A stretch of 64,000 nt of DNA from positions 2,542,001-2,606,000 of the forward strand of contig NZ_CP073697.1 of the NCBI RefSeq assembly GCF_025264665.1, written 5' to 3'. Below are positions 1 through 7,970 of this stretch, in pieces. Below the pieces are notes generated by a model, which saw only the letters and a list, made by a program, of their open reading frames with translations, did no database searches and was not told where the DNA came from. The number at the start of each line of letters is the position of its first letter. Positions within the stretch are counted from its first letter, which is position 1. The position numbers and the translations under genes were made by a program. The DNA is from Edaphobacter flagellatus. GTDB lineage: Bacteria > Acidobacteriota > Terriglobia > Terriglobales > Acidobacteriaceae.

Positions 1-1
1 C

Positions 2-1531
2 ATGTCTCTACGCGAACTTCCCGCGCGCCCTAACCTCGAACATCTGAAAAATCAGGCCCGTACGCTACAGCGAGCTGCGCTTGATCAGGACGCCTCCGCT
101 ACAGCGCGGCTGGCTGCCTTTGGCGTTACATCCAACCCTAAGCTGGCCGATGCACTGCATGTGATCGCACGCGAGTATGGTTTCGACACGTGGCCTGCGC
201 TGAAGCTGCATGTTGAAGTCAAGTCCGGTGAGCCGGAGGCGGCGCTGAGAGCAGCAATCAGGGCCGGTGATGCTGCGCTGGTGCGTGATGTGCTGAAGCT
301 TCATCCATCGCTGAAGACGAAGCTCAACGAGCCGCTGATGGACTTCGATACGCCGGCGATTGTTGCGGCCGTGCAGAAGGGAAGCCGCGAGATGGTGGAT
401 GCCCTGCTGGATGCGGGTGCGGACATCAATGCGCGTTCGCGCTGGTGGGCTGGCAGCTTCGGTGTGCTGGATTCGGCGAACGCAGAGCTGGCGGAGTACC
501 TGATCGCACGCGGTGCTGTAGTGGACATCCACGCTGCAGCGCGGCTGGGGAAGGTCGATCAAGTGCGCGAGCTGCTGCAGCAAAAACCAGAGCTGGTGCA
601 TGCGCGTGGCGGCGACGGGCAGCTGCCGTTGCACTTTGCTGCAACGGTGGACATTGCGGAACTGCTGCTCGAATATGGAGCGGATATCAATGCGCGCGAC
701 ATCGATCATGAATCGACCGCGGCGCAGTATATGGCGTGCCAGCGGCAGTACATGGAGTGGCGCGAGCCGTATCGCCATGATGTGGCGCGTTTCCTGATCG
801 CACGTGGAGCCGAGGCCGATATCCTGCTGGCGTCGGCCATCGGCGATGTGGCGCTGGTTGAGCGCATATTGAACGATGATCCGGAAACGGTACGGACGAC
901 GGTAAGCGAGCGGTACTTTCCGAAGAAGAATCCCGAGGCCGGTGGCACGATCTATATGTACGGATTTGGTTTGACGCGGTCCCCGCATTCGATCGCGCAC
1001 CAGTTTGGGCACAAGGCGGTGTTCGATCTGCTGATGCAGCGTAGCGCTCCCTGGCTGCGTCTGGTGCAGGCAGCGGAACTGGGCGATGCGGCGATGGTGA
1101 AGCGGATCGTCGAGCAGCATCCGGCGGTGATTACACGGTTGACAGAGCACGCAGCGCGTCGCATCGTCGGCGCTGCGTTTCGCAACAATACGCGTGCAGT
1201 CGAGCTGTTGCTGGAGCAGGGCTGGCCATCGAAGGTTGCTCTTGAAAACGGACAGACGCCGCTGCACTGTGCGTCGTGGCATGGAAACATCGCAATGGTG
1301 CGTGCGCTGCTGGCGCACGAGGCTCCGGTCAATGTCTTCGAGACGGAATACGGTGGTAGTCCGCTGGCATGGGCGCTCCACGGCTCGCTGAACAGCTGGG
1401 AGCGCGAGAAAGGTGATTATCCCGCGGTGACGCGTGCACTGCTGGAGGCAGGCGCGAAGATTCCGAAGCCGGAGCGGCCTCTGGAAGCGACAGAAGAGGT
1501 GCTGGGTATCATCCAGCAACACAAGGAATGA
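2..1531 (+). CDS. Ankyrin-repeat protein
   Basis: This 509-residue protein carries ankyrin repeats, which act as protein-interaction scaffolds; the partner is unknown. Repeat-like segments with ALLDAGADINAR, LLLEYGADINARD and GQTPLHCASWHGN are spread from about residue 110 to 465, interrupted by less regular stretches. The N-terminus (residues 1-75) is not ankyrin-like; its MSLRELPARPNLEHLKNQAR opening with a later WPALKLHVE segment resembles the leader found on many soil-bacterial ankyrin proteins (recollection). No signal peptide is visible, so it is probably cytoplasmic. The ATG lies at the very edge of the window, so its promoter and ribosome-binding site cannot be seen, and a longer N-terminus cannot be excluded. 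Function is inferred from repeats only. Confidence 0.85.
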   Translation: MSLRELPARPNLEHLKNQARTLQRAALDQDASATARLAAFGVTSNPKLADALHVIAREYGFDTWPALKLHVEVKSGEPEAALRAAIRAGDAALVRDVLKLHPSLKTKLNEPLMDFDTPAIVAAVQKGSREMVDALLDAGADINARSRWWAGSFGVLDSANAELAEYLIARGAVVDIHAAARLGKVDQVRELLQQKPELVHARGGDGQLPLHFAATVDIAELLLEYGADINARDIDHESTAAQYMACQRQYMEWREPYRHDVARFLIARGAEADILLASAIGDVALVERILNDDPETVRTTVSERYFPKKNPEAGGTIYMYGFGLTRSPHSIAHQFGHKAVFDLLMQRSAPWLRLVQAAELGDAAMVKRIVEQHPAVITRLTEHAARRIVGAAFRNNTRAVELLLEQGWPSKVALENGQTPLHCASWHGNIAMVRALLAHEAPVNVFETEYGGSPLAWALHGSLNSWEREKGDYPAVTRALLEAGAKIPKPERPLEATEEVLGIIQQHKE

Positions 1532-1583
1532 TGCTGCTCGTGCCAACTCTTATTTCGTAACGATTTATGTCACAAATGAAACT

Positions 1584-2480
1584 TCAGGGGTGCCGGTCCG
1601 GCTGAGGGGTTGCTGTGGCCGGCGCCACTGTTGCTGCGGGTGCCGTCGTTCGTGGTTTGTCATACATCAGCTTGGCCAGTGTGAGCTCGATGGCTTCGGC
1701 CATCATGCGCTGGCCGCGTGTGTCGGGATGGAGCGCGGGGCTGGGATGTGGCTGGCGCGGGTCGTAAAAGAGCGATGTGTTAATGGCGCCGGAGGCGTCC
1801 TTGAAGGTGGAGCCGATGTCGAGGAACGTGACACGCGGATCGCCGTCGGCGACGGTATTTTTGCCGGATGCGTCGGGTTTGCCGATTCTTGGGGGGAAAC
1901 GTTTGGCGAGGTAGCTGTTGACCGCCTGGTCGGCAGCGGTCTTTTCAGGCGAAAAGCCTGTGGGCAGAATGCCGAGAATGAGCAGGCGTGTCTGCGGCAG
2001 GCGCTGGCTGAGCGTGGCGATCACCGTGTCGATACCGGCTTCAGTTTGCTCGGCAGTCTGGTGGGCGTGACCGGTATTGTTGTTGCCGATCATCACGATG
2101 GCCACACGCGGGCTCAGATGGTCGATCTCGCCGTGATTGAGGCGCCAGAGCAGGTTGGCGGTGGTATCACCGGAGAAGCCGAGATTGAGCGCACGGCGCG
2201 GCTCGTAAAACTGCTTCCAGATGGGCAGGAAATCCTGATCGGGTGGGTTCGATTTTTCGAAGTTCTGGATGATGGAGGCTCCCATGAAGAGGAGCTGGAT
2301 GTCGGGGTGTTTGCGGACGTAGTCGACGATCGTATTGTGGCGCTCGGCCCACCAGGACTCATTAAGGCGGCTGGTAGGAAGTGTCGCGACGGTGAGATCA
2401 TTCGACGCCTGCTGGGCGTGGGTGAACGCGAAGAGCAGGAGTATGAGTAAACCGAGGCAGAGAGTAATACGTTTGGGCAC
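1584..2480 (-). CDS. Secreted GDSL/SGNH-family hydrolase with variant active-site blocks
   Basis: A 298-residue protein with a hydrophobic signal peptide (residues about 4-22, ending AFTHAQ), so it is exported. It resembles the PAF-acetylhydrolase-like branch of SGNH esterases: block II NLGFSGDTTANLLWR, block III MIGNNNTGH and block V LHPDTRGQ are recognisable. Two catalytic blocks deviate: the usual GDS of block I reads GAS (MGASIIQNF), and the Asp three residues before the block V His is Pro (PALHP). Ser and His are kept, so activity may be altered or use another acid. The C-terminus is a Pro/Ala/Thr-rich tail. The reading frame starts with GTG; an ATG eight bases upstream is out of frame. 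It is convergent with the ankyrin gene, 52 bases apart. Confidence 0.8.
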   Translation of the reverse strand: MPKRITLCLGLLILLLFAFTHAQQASNDLTVATLPTSRLNESWWAERHNTIVDYVRKHPDIQLLFMGASIIQNFEKSNPPDQDFLPIWKQFYEPRRALNLGFSGDTTANLLWRLNHGEIDHLSPRVAIVMIGNNNTGHAHQTAEQTEAGIDTVIATLSQRLPQTRLLILGILPTGFSPEKTAADQAVNSYLAKRFPPRIGKPDASGKNTVADGDPRVTFLDIGSTFKDASGAINTSLFYDPRQPHPSPALHPDTRGQRMMAEAIELTLAKLMYDKPRTTAPAATVAPATATPQPDRHP

Positions 2481-2564
2481 GTGGTCATTTTAAAGCGCGG
2501 ATGCGCATTGTTGTGACTGAACGTATGCGCGGGTACCGGTTGTTTCAAGTAGTCTGGAAATCAC

Positions 2565-3296
2565 ATGATGAAGGCATCTGCGTTCGAGTTTCGGTTTCGT
2601 TATCTGATCCACACGGTGGTGTATGTGCTCGGCTTCACCACGCCGTGGAACAAATGGCTGCATCTGGATACGGTGCGCACATGGCAGTGGCTGGCGTGGC
2701 TGCTGGCCAGGCAAGGGTGGCTTAGTTTCAGTGTAGCGACTAACGTGGTGCTGGTGGTGGGGATTGCGTGGGCGATCAAGGCGGCATGGCTACGCACGTG
2801 GGGAGCCGCGTACCTGGGGTCCGGCGTCGTGCAGGATGCGTCAATGCACGGCGATCGTATTGTGGCTGCTGGCCCGTACCGCTATATGCGGAATCCTCTG
2901 TACTGGGGCACCTTTGTGCATACGCTGGCGCTGGCGTTGTTGATGCTGCCAAGCGGTGCAATATTTTCGATTGTGATCCTCGGGCTATTTCAACTGCGGC
3001 TGATCGGCGGCGAAGAAGCATTTCTTACGGCAAAGCTGGGCGAGCCTTATAAGGAGTACTGCAGTAAGGTGCCGCGATTCTTTCCTTCATTTCGTCCGCA
3101 GGTGCCTGCGGCTGCCGTGCGGCCTGCATGGGGAGTGGCCATACTGGGTGAGATCTACTTCTGGGGCGTGGCGATTTCGTTTCTCGTGCTGGGGTGGCGG
3201 TACAACGCGATACTGATCATGCAGGGCGTGCTGGTGTCGCTGGGCATTTCGCTGGTGGCTCGCGCGTTTGTGCCCAAGCCGCAGGTGAGGGGCTGA
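2565..3296 (+). CDS. ICMT/PEMT-type membrane methyltransferase family protein
   Basis: A 243-residue integral membrane protein with several hydrophobic helices and the family core GPYRYMRNPLYWG followed about 70 residues later by GGEEAFLTAKLGEPYKEYCSKVPRF. This pattern is that of isoprenylcysteine carboxyl methyltransferases and phospholipid N-methyltransferases, which bind SAM at the membrane and methylate a lipid or prenylated substrate. The bacterial substrate is not known. A second pair of helices follows the core (residues 185-235). The gene ends six bases before the tetR gene, so the two are probably cotranscribed. ATG ATG occurs at the start; either may be used. Confidence 0.75.
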   Translation: MMKASAFEFRFRYLIHTVVYVLGFTTPWNKWLHLDTVRTWQWLAWLLARQGWLSFSVATNVVLVVGIAWAIKAAWLRTWGAAYLGSGVVQDASMHGDRIVAAGPYRYMRNPLYWGTFVHTLALALLMLPSGAIFSIVILGLFQLRLIGGEEAFLTAKLGEPYKEYCSKVPRFFPSFRPQVPAAAVRPAWGVAILGEIYFWGVAISFLVLGWRYNAILIMQGVLVSLGISLVARAFVPKPQVRG

Positions 3297-3302
3297 GAAG
3301 AG

Positions 3303-3869
3303 ATGGCGAGGCCGCGCGATCCGGAGAAGCGAAAGGCGATTCTTGGCGCTGCGATCCTTGAGATCGCCGAGGTGGGACTGGGTGTGGCCACGGCGAAGAT
3401 CGCCGCACGCGCAGGCGTTGCCGAAGGCACGCTGTTTACGTACTTCGCCAGTAAGGACGAGTTGCTCAACGAGCTCTACAGGGAGCTGAAACTCGATCTG
3501 TTCGAGCGGGTCAATGCAGAATTTCCGCATGGCGCGAGTCTGGAGAGGCGGGCGCGCCATGTATGGTCGTTGAGCGTGGGCTGGATGATCGAGTCTCCAG
3601 AGAAGCGCATGGTGGTACGTCTGCTGAATCTGTCGTCGGTGGTGACGGCGGAGACGCGGGCGAGCATGGCGGAGCAGCGTGGCGCGATCGACACCATGCT
3701 CGACGAGCTGGACTCGCGTGAGTCGCTGCGCGAGCTTCCGTCAGGCTATGCTTCGGCGCTGATGGCGGCGATGCAAGAGGCGGCGATGGACTTTGCGATG
3801 AAGAACGCGCGGCAGCGCAAGCTATTGATCGACCGGGGTTTCGATCTATTCTGGCGCGCAGTGCGTTGA
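3303..3869 (+). CDS. TetR/AcrR-family transcriptional repressor
   Basis: A 188-residue regulator. Residues about 8-55 form the TetR DNA-binding domain: KRKAILGAAILEIAEVG, then the helix-turn-helix VATAKIAARAGVAEGTLFTYF and the usual following KDELLNELY. The C-terminal ligand-binding half is helical and unassigned. It follows the ICMT-like gene by six bases. A perfect 11-bp inverted repeat (3903-3928) lies just after its stop codon and upstream of the SDR gene, so the SDR is the likely target; whether the regulator also controls its own operon is not visible. Confidence 0.9.
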   Translation: MARPRDPEKRKAILGAAILEIAEVGLGVATAKIAARAGVAEGTLFTYFASKDELLNELYRELKLDLFERVNAEFPHGASLERRARHVWSLSVGWMIESPEKRMVVRLLNLSSVVTAETRASMAEQRGAIDTMLDELDSRESLRELPSGYASALMAAMQEAAMDFAMKNARQRKLLIDRGFDLFWRAVR

Positions 3870-3902
3870 GAGAGCTTCATCACGTAAAGAGTGCTCTCAA
3901 AA

Positions 3903-3928
3903 TAAATGAGCAACCACTTGCTCATTTA
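3903..3928. promoter_or_regulatory. Perfect palindromic operator, probable TetR site
   Basis: The arms TAAATGAGCAA and TTGCTCATTTA are exact reverse complements separated by CCAC. The site lies between tetR and the SDR gene, 40 bases before the SDR start, in an AT-rich stretch that is the only room for an SDR promoter. Length and symmetry fit binding by a TetR dimer. Assignment to the adjacent TetR protein is inference from position. Confidence 0.75.
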
Positions 3929-3968
3929 ATGATCTTATCTCCAGATCGACAAAGGAGGAGCCCGCGGT

Positions 3969-4841
3969 ATGGCTAAGGTCTGGTTAATCACAGGAAGCGG
4001 AAATGGTTTGGGGAATGATATTGCGGCGGCGGCGTTGGCTGCCGGCGATAACGTCGTTGCCGGGGCGCGGCGGCTGGAAGAGCTGGATGCGCTGGTGAAG
4101 CAGCATGGCGAACGCGTGCGGCCGGTGCTGCTCGACGTACGGAACGAGGCACAGGCGCAGGCGGCGGTACAACTTGCGGTCGATGCGTTCGGAAGGCTGG
4201 ACGTGCTGGTGAACAACGCCGGATACGGGCAGTTCGCTCCATTTGAGCAAATGAGCGGTGAGGACTTTCAGGGAATCGTGGATACATGCTTCTATGGCGT
4301 GGTTTATACGACACGGGCCGCGGTCCCGGTGATGCGGAAGCAGAAGAGCGGGCATATCTTTCAGGTGTCGTCCATTGGCGGTAGGGTGGCGGTGCCGGGC
4401 AATGTGCCGTACCACGCGGCGAAGTGGGCTGTCGGAGGTTTCAGCGATTCGCTGGCGACAGAGGTAGCCTCATTTGGAGTGAAGGTGTGCACACTGGAGC
4501 CAGGTGCGATCCGGACCAACTGGGCGCGCCGTGCGCGAGGGAATCCTCCCATGCTGCTGCCTGAGTATGAGGCCAGCCTGGGGCCGATTCTGAAGCTATT
4601 GCAGAACATCGAAGGACGCGAGGAGGGCGATCCGAAGCGGATTGCTGCGTTGATCGTCAAGCTGGCGAATACGGATGACGTCCCGCTACGCCTGATTCTG
4701 GGTGTGGATGCGGAGCAGCGCGTGAAGGCGGTGGAGGAGGCCCGTGCGAAGGAAGGCGAGCGGTTCAGCGAACTGACACGTTCGACGATGTATCCCGACG
4801 CCGAGCCGATTCCGGAGCTGCAGGCGCTGAGCCGTCGGTAA
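3969..4841 (+). CDS. Short-chain dehydrogenase/reductase (SDR) oxidoreductase
   Basis: A 290-residue classical SDR. The cofactor motif appears as WLITGSGNGLG (TGxxxGxG) near residue 5, NNAGYGQF is the second structural motif, and the catalytic Ser and YxxxK are in SSIGG and PYHAAKWA. The Asp-rich DVRNEAQ segment contacts the adenine. Substrate is unknown; the C-terminal extension places it with the SDR proteins often annotated as ketoreductases or retinol-type dehydrogenases. An unusually good ribosome-binding site (AAAGGAGGAG, 3951-3960) precedes the ATG by eight bases. Expression is probably controlled by the operator palindrome at 3903-3928. Confidence 0.9.
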   Translation: MAKVWLITGSGNGLGNDIAAAALAAGDNVVAGARRLEELDALVKQHGERVRPVLLDVRNEAQAQAAVQLAVDAFGRLDVLVNNAGYGQFAPFEQMSGEDFQGIVDTCFYGVVYTTRAAVPVMRKQKSGHIFQVSSIGGRVAVPGNVPYHAAKWAVGGFSDSLATEVASFGVKVCTLEPGAIRTNWARRARGNPPMLLPEYEASLGPILKLLQNIEGREEGDPKRIAALIVKLANTDDVPLRLILGVDAEQRVKAVEEARAKEGERFSELTRSTMYPDAEPIPELQALSRR

Positions 4842-4865
4842 TGGCAATAGTCGATGATGCCAAAC

Positions 4866-4895
4866 GTTAAGCCGCACATTGCTGTGCGGCTTAAC
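4866..4895. terminator. Bidirectional hairpin terminator
   Basis: A perfect 13-bp stem (GTTAAGCCGCACA with its complement) closes a four-base loop between the convergent SDR and alcohol dehydrogenase genes. It is followed by CTTCTTCT on the plus strand and by a shorter T-rich stretch on the minus strand, so it probably ends both transcripts. Confidence 0.85.
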
Positions 4896-4901
4896 CTTCT
4901 T

Positions 4902-5918
4902 CTAATGGATCGTCATCACGACGCGGAAGCGTGCCTTTCCGCTCATCATGCGGTCGTAGGCTTCCTTGAATTGTTCAAACGTATAGACCTCGTTCATTGA
5001 ACGCACGCCTTCGAGGATGCTGAAGTTCAACGTATCTTCCGAATCGATCGAAGTTCCGGAGTACCAACCCTGCACCTTCTGTGAGTTCAGGAGCATCTGG
5101 AGCGCCGGTACTTCGAGCTTCGGGACTGCGCCGACGATCATGAACGTTCCTCTGACGCCGAGTCCACCCATAACTGCGGCCATGGCATCTGCATTTGTAA
5201 CCGTAGCAAGCACAACCTTAGCGCCGCCTAATTTTTGTAGCTCAGCCGCAGGGTCCTGCGTCTGGCTGTCGATATACACGGCTGCACCGAGCCTCTTCGC
5301 CAGCTCAGCCTTGTCCGCCCCGCGTGCGATGGCAACCGTCTTGAAGCCCATCTTCGACGCATACTGCACGCCAAGATGTCCAAGGCCGCCCAGTCCGAGC
5401 ACCGCAACCACGTCGCCAGGAACCGCTCCGGCGTTACGCAGACAGTTGAAGGTCGTCACACCCGCGCACATCAGGGGAGCAGCCTCCGCAGCGCTCAACC
5501 CCTCGGGTACCTCTGCCAGTCCAATCGCCGGGGCCACCAGGTACTCCGCATAGCCACCATCAAACGACACGCCCGTCGTCTCGAGATCATTCGTGCAGGC
5601 AAAGAAATCTCCTCGCCGACAGTTGTGGCAGTATCCGCAGTTTCCGCCATGCCAGCCGATGCCGACGCGCTGGCCTACCTTCCACTCCTTCACACCGTCG
5701 CCGATCTTGTCGACGACGCCGATCACCTCGTGGCCGGGCACACGCGGATACTGGATTCCGGGAAACAGCCCTTCCTTCGTCACCGAATCGCTATGACAAA
5801 TCCCGCAGGCTTGCACCTTGACGCGAACTTTTCCCGGGCCCGGTTCTGGAATCTCCCGCTCCACCATCTCCAGATCGCCACCCGCCCTCGCTACCTGCAC
5901 CACGCGCATCTTCGCCAT
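4902..5918 (-). CDS. Zinc-dependent alcohol dehydrogenase (MDR family)
   Basis: A 338-residue medium-chain dehydrogenase oxidising alcohols or reducing aldehydes with NAD(P). Catalytic-zinc ligands are visible in CGICHSD and GHEVIGVV; the four structural-zinc cysteines are in CGYCHNCRRGDFFAC. The Rossmann fold carries GLGGLGHLGVQYA. The arrangement and length match AdhP/AdhA-type enzymes. The gene has its own promoter region (5919-6129 also contains the end of the HU unit) and ends against the terminator shared with the SDR gene. No close partner enzyme is adjacent, so the physiological substrate remains open. Confidence 0.93.
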   Translation of the reverse strand: MAKMRVVQVARAGGDLEMVEREIPEPGPGKVRVKVQACGICHSDSVTKEGLFPGIQYPRVPGHEVIGVVDKIGDGVKEWKVGQRVGIGWHGGNCGYCHNCRRGDFFACTNDLETTGVSFDGGYAEYLVAPAIGLAEVPEGLSAAEAAPLMCAGVTTFNCLRNAGAVPGDVVAVLGLGGLGHLGVQYASKMGFKTVAIARGADKAELAKRLGAAVYIDSQTQDPAAELQKLGGAKVVLATVTNADAMAAVMGGLGVRGTFMIVGAVPKLEVPALQMLLNSQKVQGWYSGTSIDSEDTLNFSILEGVRSMNEVYTFEQFKEAYDRMMSGKARFRVVMTIH

Positions 5919-6021
5919 AAAATCCTCCAGAAAAACGTGAACGATCGATGGGCGAAATTATAGGCCGGTTTCGTGAACGCATTTGCAAGGTCACCCGGGC
6001 AGAGAGCGGAAAACGCGAGAA

Positions 6022-6063
6022 AGCCCGCGAACATTCGGCTTTGTGGCCGAGGGCTCGCGGGCT
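6022..6063 (-). terminator. Hairpin terminator after the HU gene
   Basis: The arms AGCCCGCGA (6022-6030) and TCGCGGGCT (6055-6063) pair perfectly, with an inner TTCGGC/GCCGA pairing. On the minus strand the stem is followed by TTTCTCGCGTTTTCC, a modest T tract. It lies 66 bases after the HU stop codon. Confidence 0.65.
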
Positions 6064-6129
6064 ATCTTGTCTGTTAGCTCTCGCTGCCGCAGTCGAACGT
6101 CGCGGACGGGGAGGGCTTCGCTACCGAAA

Positions 6130-6426
6130 CTACTTCTTGGGGGGAGCGATGGTGTCCTTCGCGACCTTGGCGACGCGGAACTTCACGACGGTCTTGGCCT
6201 TGATCTTGATCGTCTCGCCGGTCTGGGGGTTGCGGCCCAGGCGTGCCTTGCGCTCAGCCTTGACGAGCTTGCCGATGCCGGGGATGGTGAACTCGCCGTT
6301 CTTCTTGGTCTCCTTAACGGCAGTCTCGGCCAGCAGGTCGAGGAAAGCAGCGGTCTGCTTGTTGGTGAGCTCGAGCTTCTCCGCCAGGTGGCGAACCAGC
6401 TGTGTCTTCGTCAATCCCTTTGCCAT
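6130..6426 (-). CDS. hup: HU-family DNA-binding protein
   Basis: A 98-residue histone-like protein. The N-terminal helices (MAKGLTKTQLVRHLAEKLELT) are followed by the dimer core GEFTIPGIGKLVKAERKAR and the DNA-arm signature GRNPQTGETIKIKA with the conserved intercalating Pro. The C-terminus has a short KDTIAPPKK tail. HU binds and bends DNA non-specifically and shapes the nucleoid. GAAGGAG precedes the ATG by seven bases. The upstream region (6427-6720) has T-tracts phased at 10 bp, so its own promoter probably lies in intrinsically curved DNA. Confidence 0.97.
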   Translation of the reverse strand: MAKGLTKTQLVRHLAEKLELTNKQTAAFLDLLAETAVKETKKNGEFTIPGIGKLVKAERKARLGRNPQTGETIKIKAKTVVKFRVAKVAKDTIAPPKK

Positions 6427-6872
6427 AGTGTTGCTCCTTCTTCTTACTCAGTTGTTGAAATTTGGGGCCGCCCGCCTCGCCCGTTGTGAAGACTCCTGAG
6501 TCGCCGTGTTCTACCGAGCGAATCGTCAGTGTTCATGCGGGTCCGGAGAAACCGTACCGCAATTCACCTTCAGCTTTTCCGCGAAGTTTGTCAACCCGTT
6601 TTCGGCGGTTTCCACAGGTTTTTTCGGGTTTTTTCCGGTTTTTGTGGCAAATCGACTTAAAAACAGCCATTTTTACGAGATTTTTGCACTTTTAAAATGG
6701 CAACGGTGGCGAAGGAAGCTCAGATATGGCACTCTCGATAGCAGAGTTTTCGGACGCATCCCAAGTGAGTGCATGCTGTCGGAAAACACTGCAAGGGCCG
6801 AGTGCACGATCCTCGGTAGCCGGGCTCCACGATTCATCTCTGCACGAAAATTTCTCTTTTACGGGTGAGACG
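6427..6872. promoter_or_regulatory. Intergenic region with helically phased T-tracts
   Basis: This 446-base stretch separates the divergent HU gene and a small unknown gene. Runs of five or six T start at 6619, 6629 and 6639, exactly ten bases apart; an A-run lies at 6659, and further T-runs start at 6670, 6681 and 6690. Such phasing bends DNA intrinsically. A TTGACA hexamer on the minus strand (6594-6589) could serve HU, but no good -10 box follows it at 17 bases, so the start of transcription is not assigned. A frame of 120 codons at 6506-6868 shows no protein-like features. Confidence 0.6.
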
Positions 6873-7151
6873 ATGGCTCAGCTCTTTGCGCGCATCGAAC
6901 TTGGCGGCTCTCTGGATCGCGACGCGTATCTTCTGCTTGATCGATACATGCGGTCGAAGTTCTGGGAGAAGACGATCATCGGCACGAAGCCGTGCAAACT
7001 GCCGTACGCAACCTACCAGGCGAAGACTGCAAGCGAGCGGCCGAATGTTGCAGCCATTGCTGAAGAGCTGAAACAAAGCATCGAGCGCAAAATACAGACC
7101 AGGGCACACGTGCTTGTGGTGCAGTCGATGAACTGGGCCGGCACGGCATAA
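6873..7151 (+). CDS. Small hypothetical protein
   Basis: The frame is open from 6726, but the protein-like part begins at the ATG at 6873 (MAQLFARIELGGSLDRDAYLLLDRYMRSKFWEKTI), giving 92 residues. The preceding 49 codons look random, so the later start is preferred; a GGGTGAGA stretch lies just before it. The protein is charged, has no membrane segment or signal peptide, and no family is recognised. It stands alone between the HU promoter region and the XRE-led cluster, with its own orientation matching the latter but separated from it by that cluster's promoter. Confidence 0.55.
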   Translation: MAQLFARIELGGSLDRDAYLLLDRYMRSKFWEKTIIGTKPCKLPYATYQAKTASERPNVAAIAEELKQSIERKIQTRAHVLVVQSMNWAGTA

Positions 7152-7219
7152 AAAGTGTTTGTAAATCGCTGAGTAACGAGGCTTTCGCTACATGAAAGAA
7201 TTCTTGCCGCCGATTCTTC

Positions 7220-7266
7220 TTGACATGTATTACAGATTGCAATATAAATATCGCAATCTGTAATAC
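7220..7266 (+). promoter_or_regulatory. Sigma-70 promoter overlapped by a perfect inverted repeat (XRE operator)
   Basis: TTGACA (7220-7225) and TATAAA (7243-7248) are spaced by exactly 17 bases. The arms GTATTACAGATTGC (7227-7240, within the spacer) and GCAATCTGTAATAC (7253-7266, just after the -10 box) are perfect 14-bp reverse complements flanking the -10. A dimeric or tetrameric repressor bound here would block RNA polymerase. The nearest regulator is the XRE protein encoded directly downstream, so autoregulation is likely but inferred. Confidence 0.85.
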
Positions 7267-7290
7267 GGCGTTTCGATGAGGCGCCACCCG

Positions 7291-7968
7291 ATGAAGCTGG
7301 CTGACAAAATCCGGTACCTGCGCGAGGTAGAAGGCAACCTCCGCGGTCTGGGCCGCGCCATGACCCAGCAGGAGCTGGTCCGCGCGATTCAGGAGCAGTC
7401 CGCTACCGGCGGCAGAAAGCTGGTTACGGACGGACGCAGCGGCAGCATCAGCCAGTCATATCTCTCGCAGATCGAGAGCGGCGCGCGTCCGCACCTCACC
7501 AACACCACACGGCTTCTGCTCGCGAAGTTCTTCAAGGTCCATCCTGGTTATCTCGTGGACGACCCCGAAGGCTACCAGTCGGAGCTGTTGTCGGACGTGC
7601 GCCATAGCGAGGACAAACTCGACCTCTGGCTCGTGGCGGGTGCGGAGCGCTTTCGCCGCGATCCGGCGCTGTGCCAGGCTCTGTTGGCGCTGGCCAACCA
7701 TCACGACACACGAAAGTGCCTATTGCTGATGGAGGCCATCATCGAGACACCAACACTGCTGGACCGGCTCTTCGATGCGCTGAAGCCGCAGGTCGGAGGC
7801 GAGGACGCTGAGAAGAAGCCGATTTCTCCACTGCGCAACTCCGTCGCTTCGGTCGGAATGACCAACAAGCCCCAGGCCGAGGCGGTTAGAAAAGAGCAGG
7901 CGGAGAGAACACCCACCACAAGGGCCCCGCGGACACGGAAAGGAGCCGCAGGACGTAAACGCAAATAG
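7291..7968 (+). CDS. XRE-family HTH transcriptional regulator
   Basis: A 225-residue regulator (240-type frame open from an ATG at 7276; the ATG at 7291 is preferred because GAGG precedes it by eight bases). Residues about 1-85 form a lambda-repressor-like HTH with insertions: MTQQELVRAIQ, then SISQSYLSQIESGARPHLTNTTRLLLAKFF. The 20-residue insertion between the first helices (ATGGRKLVTDGRSG) is unusual. The middle part is helical and may dimerise or sense a signal; the C-terminus ends in a Lys/Arg-rich tail (TRKGAAGRKRK). Its stop codon is two bases before the NfeD-like gene, so the two are cotranscribed from the promoter at 7220-7248. Confidence 0.88.
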   Translation: MKLADKIRYLREVEGNLRGLGRAMTQQELVRAIQEQSATGGRKLVTDGRSGSISQSYLSQIESGARPHLTNTTRLLLAKFFKVHPGYLVDDPEGYQSELLSDVRHSEDKLDLWLVAGAERFRRDPALCQALLALANHHDTRKCLLLMEAIIETPTLLDRLFDALKPQVGGEDAEKKPISPLRNSVASVGMTNKPQAEAVRKEQAERTPTTRAPRTRKGAAGRKRK

Positions 7969-7970
7969 TT

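Noticed and set aside
65..1546. A 493-codon frame antisense to the ankyrin gene
   Set aside because: It is a shadow of the GC-rich ankyrin gene, with random-like Arg/Gln/His composition and no recognisable domain.
6506..6868. 120-codon frame upstream of the small unknown gene
   Set aside because: It overlaps the T-tract region, has odd composition and no ribosome-binding site.
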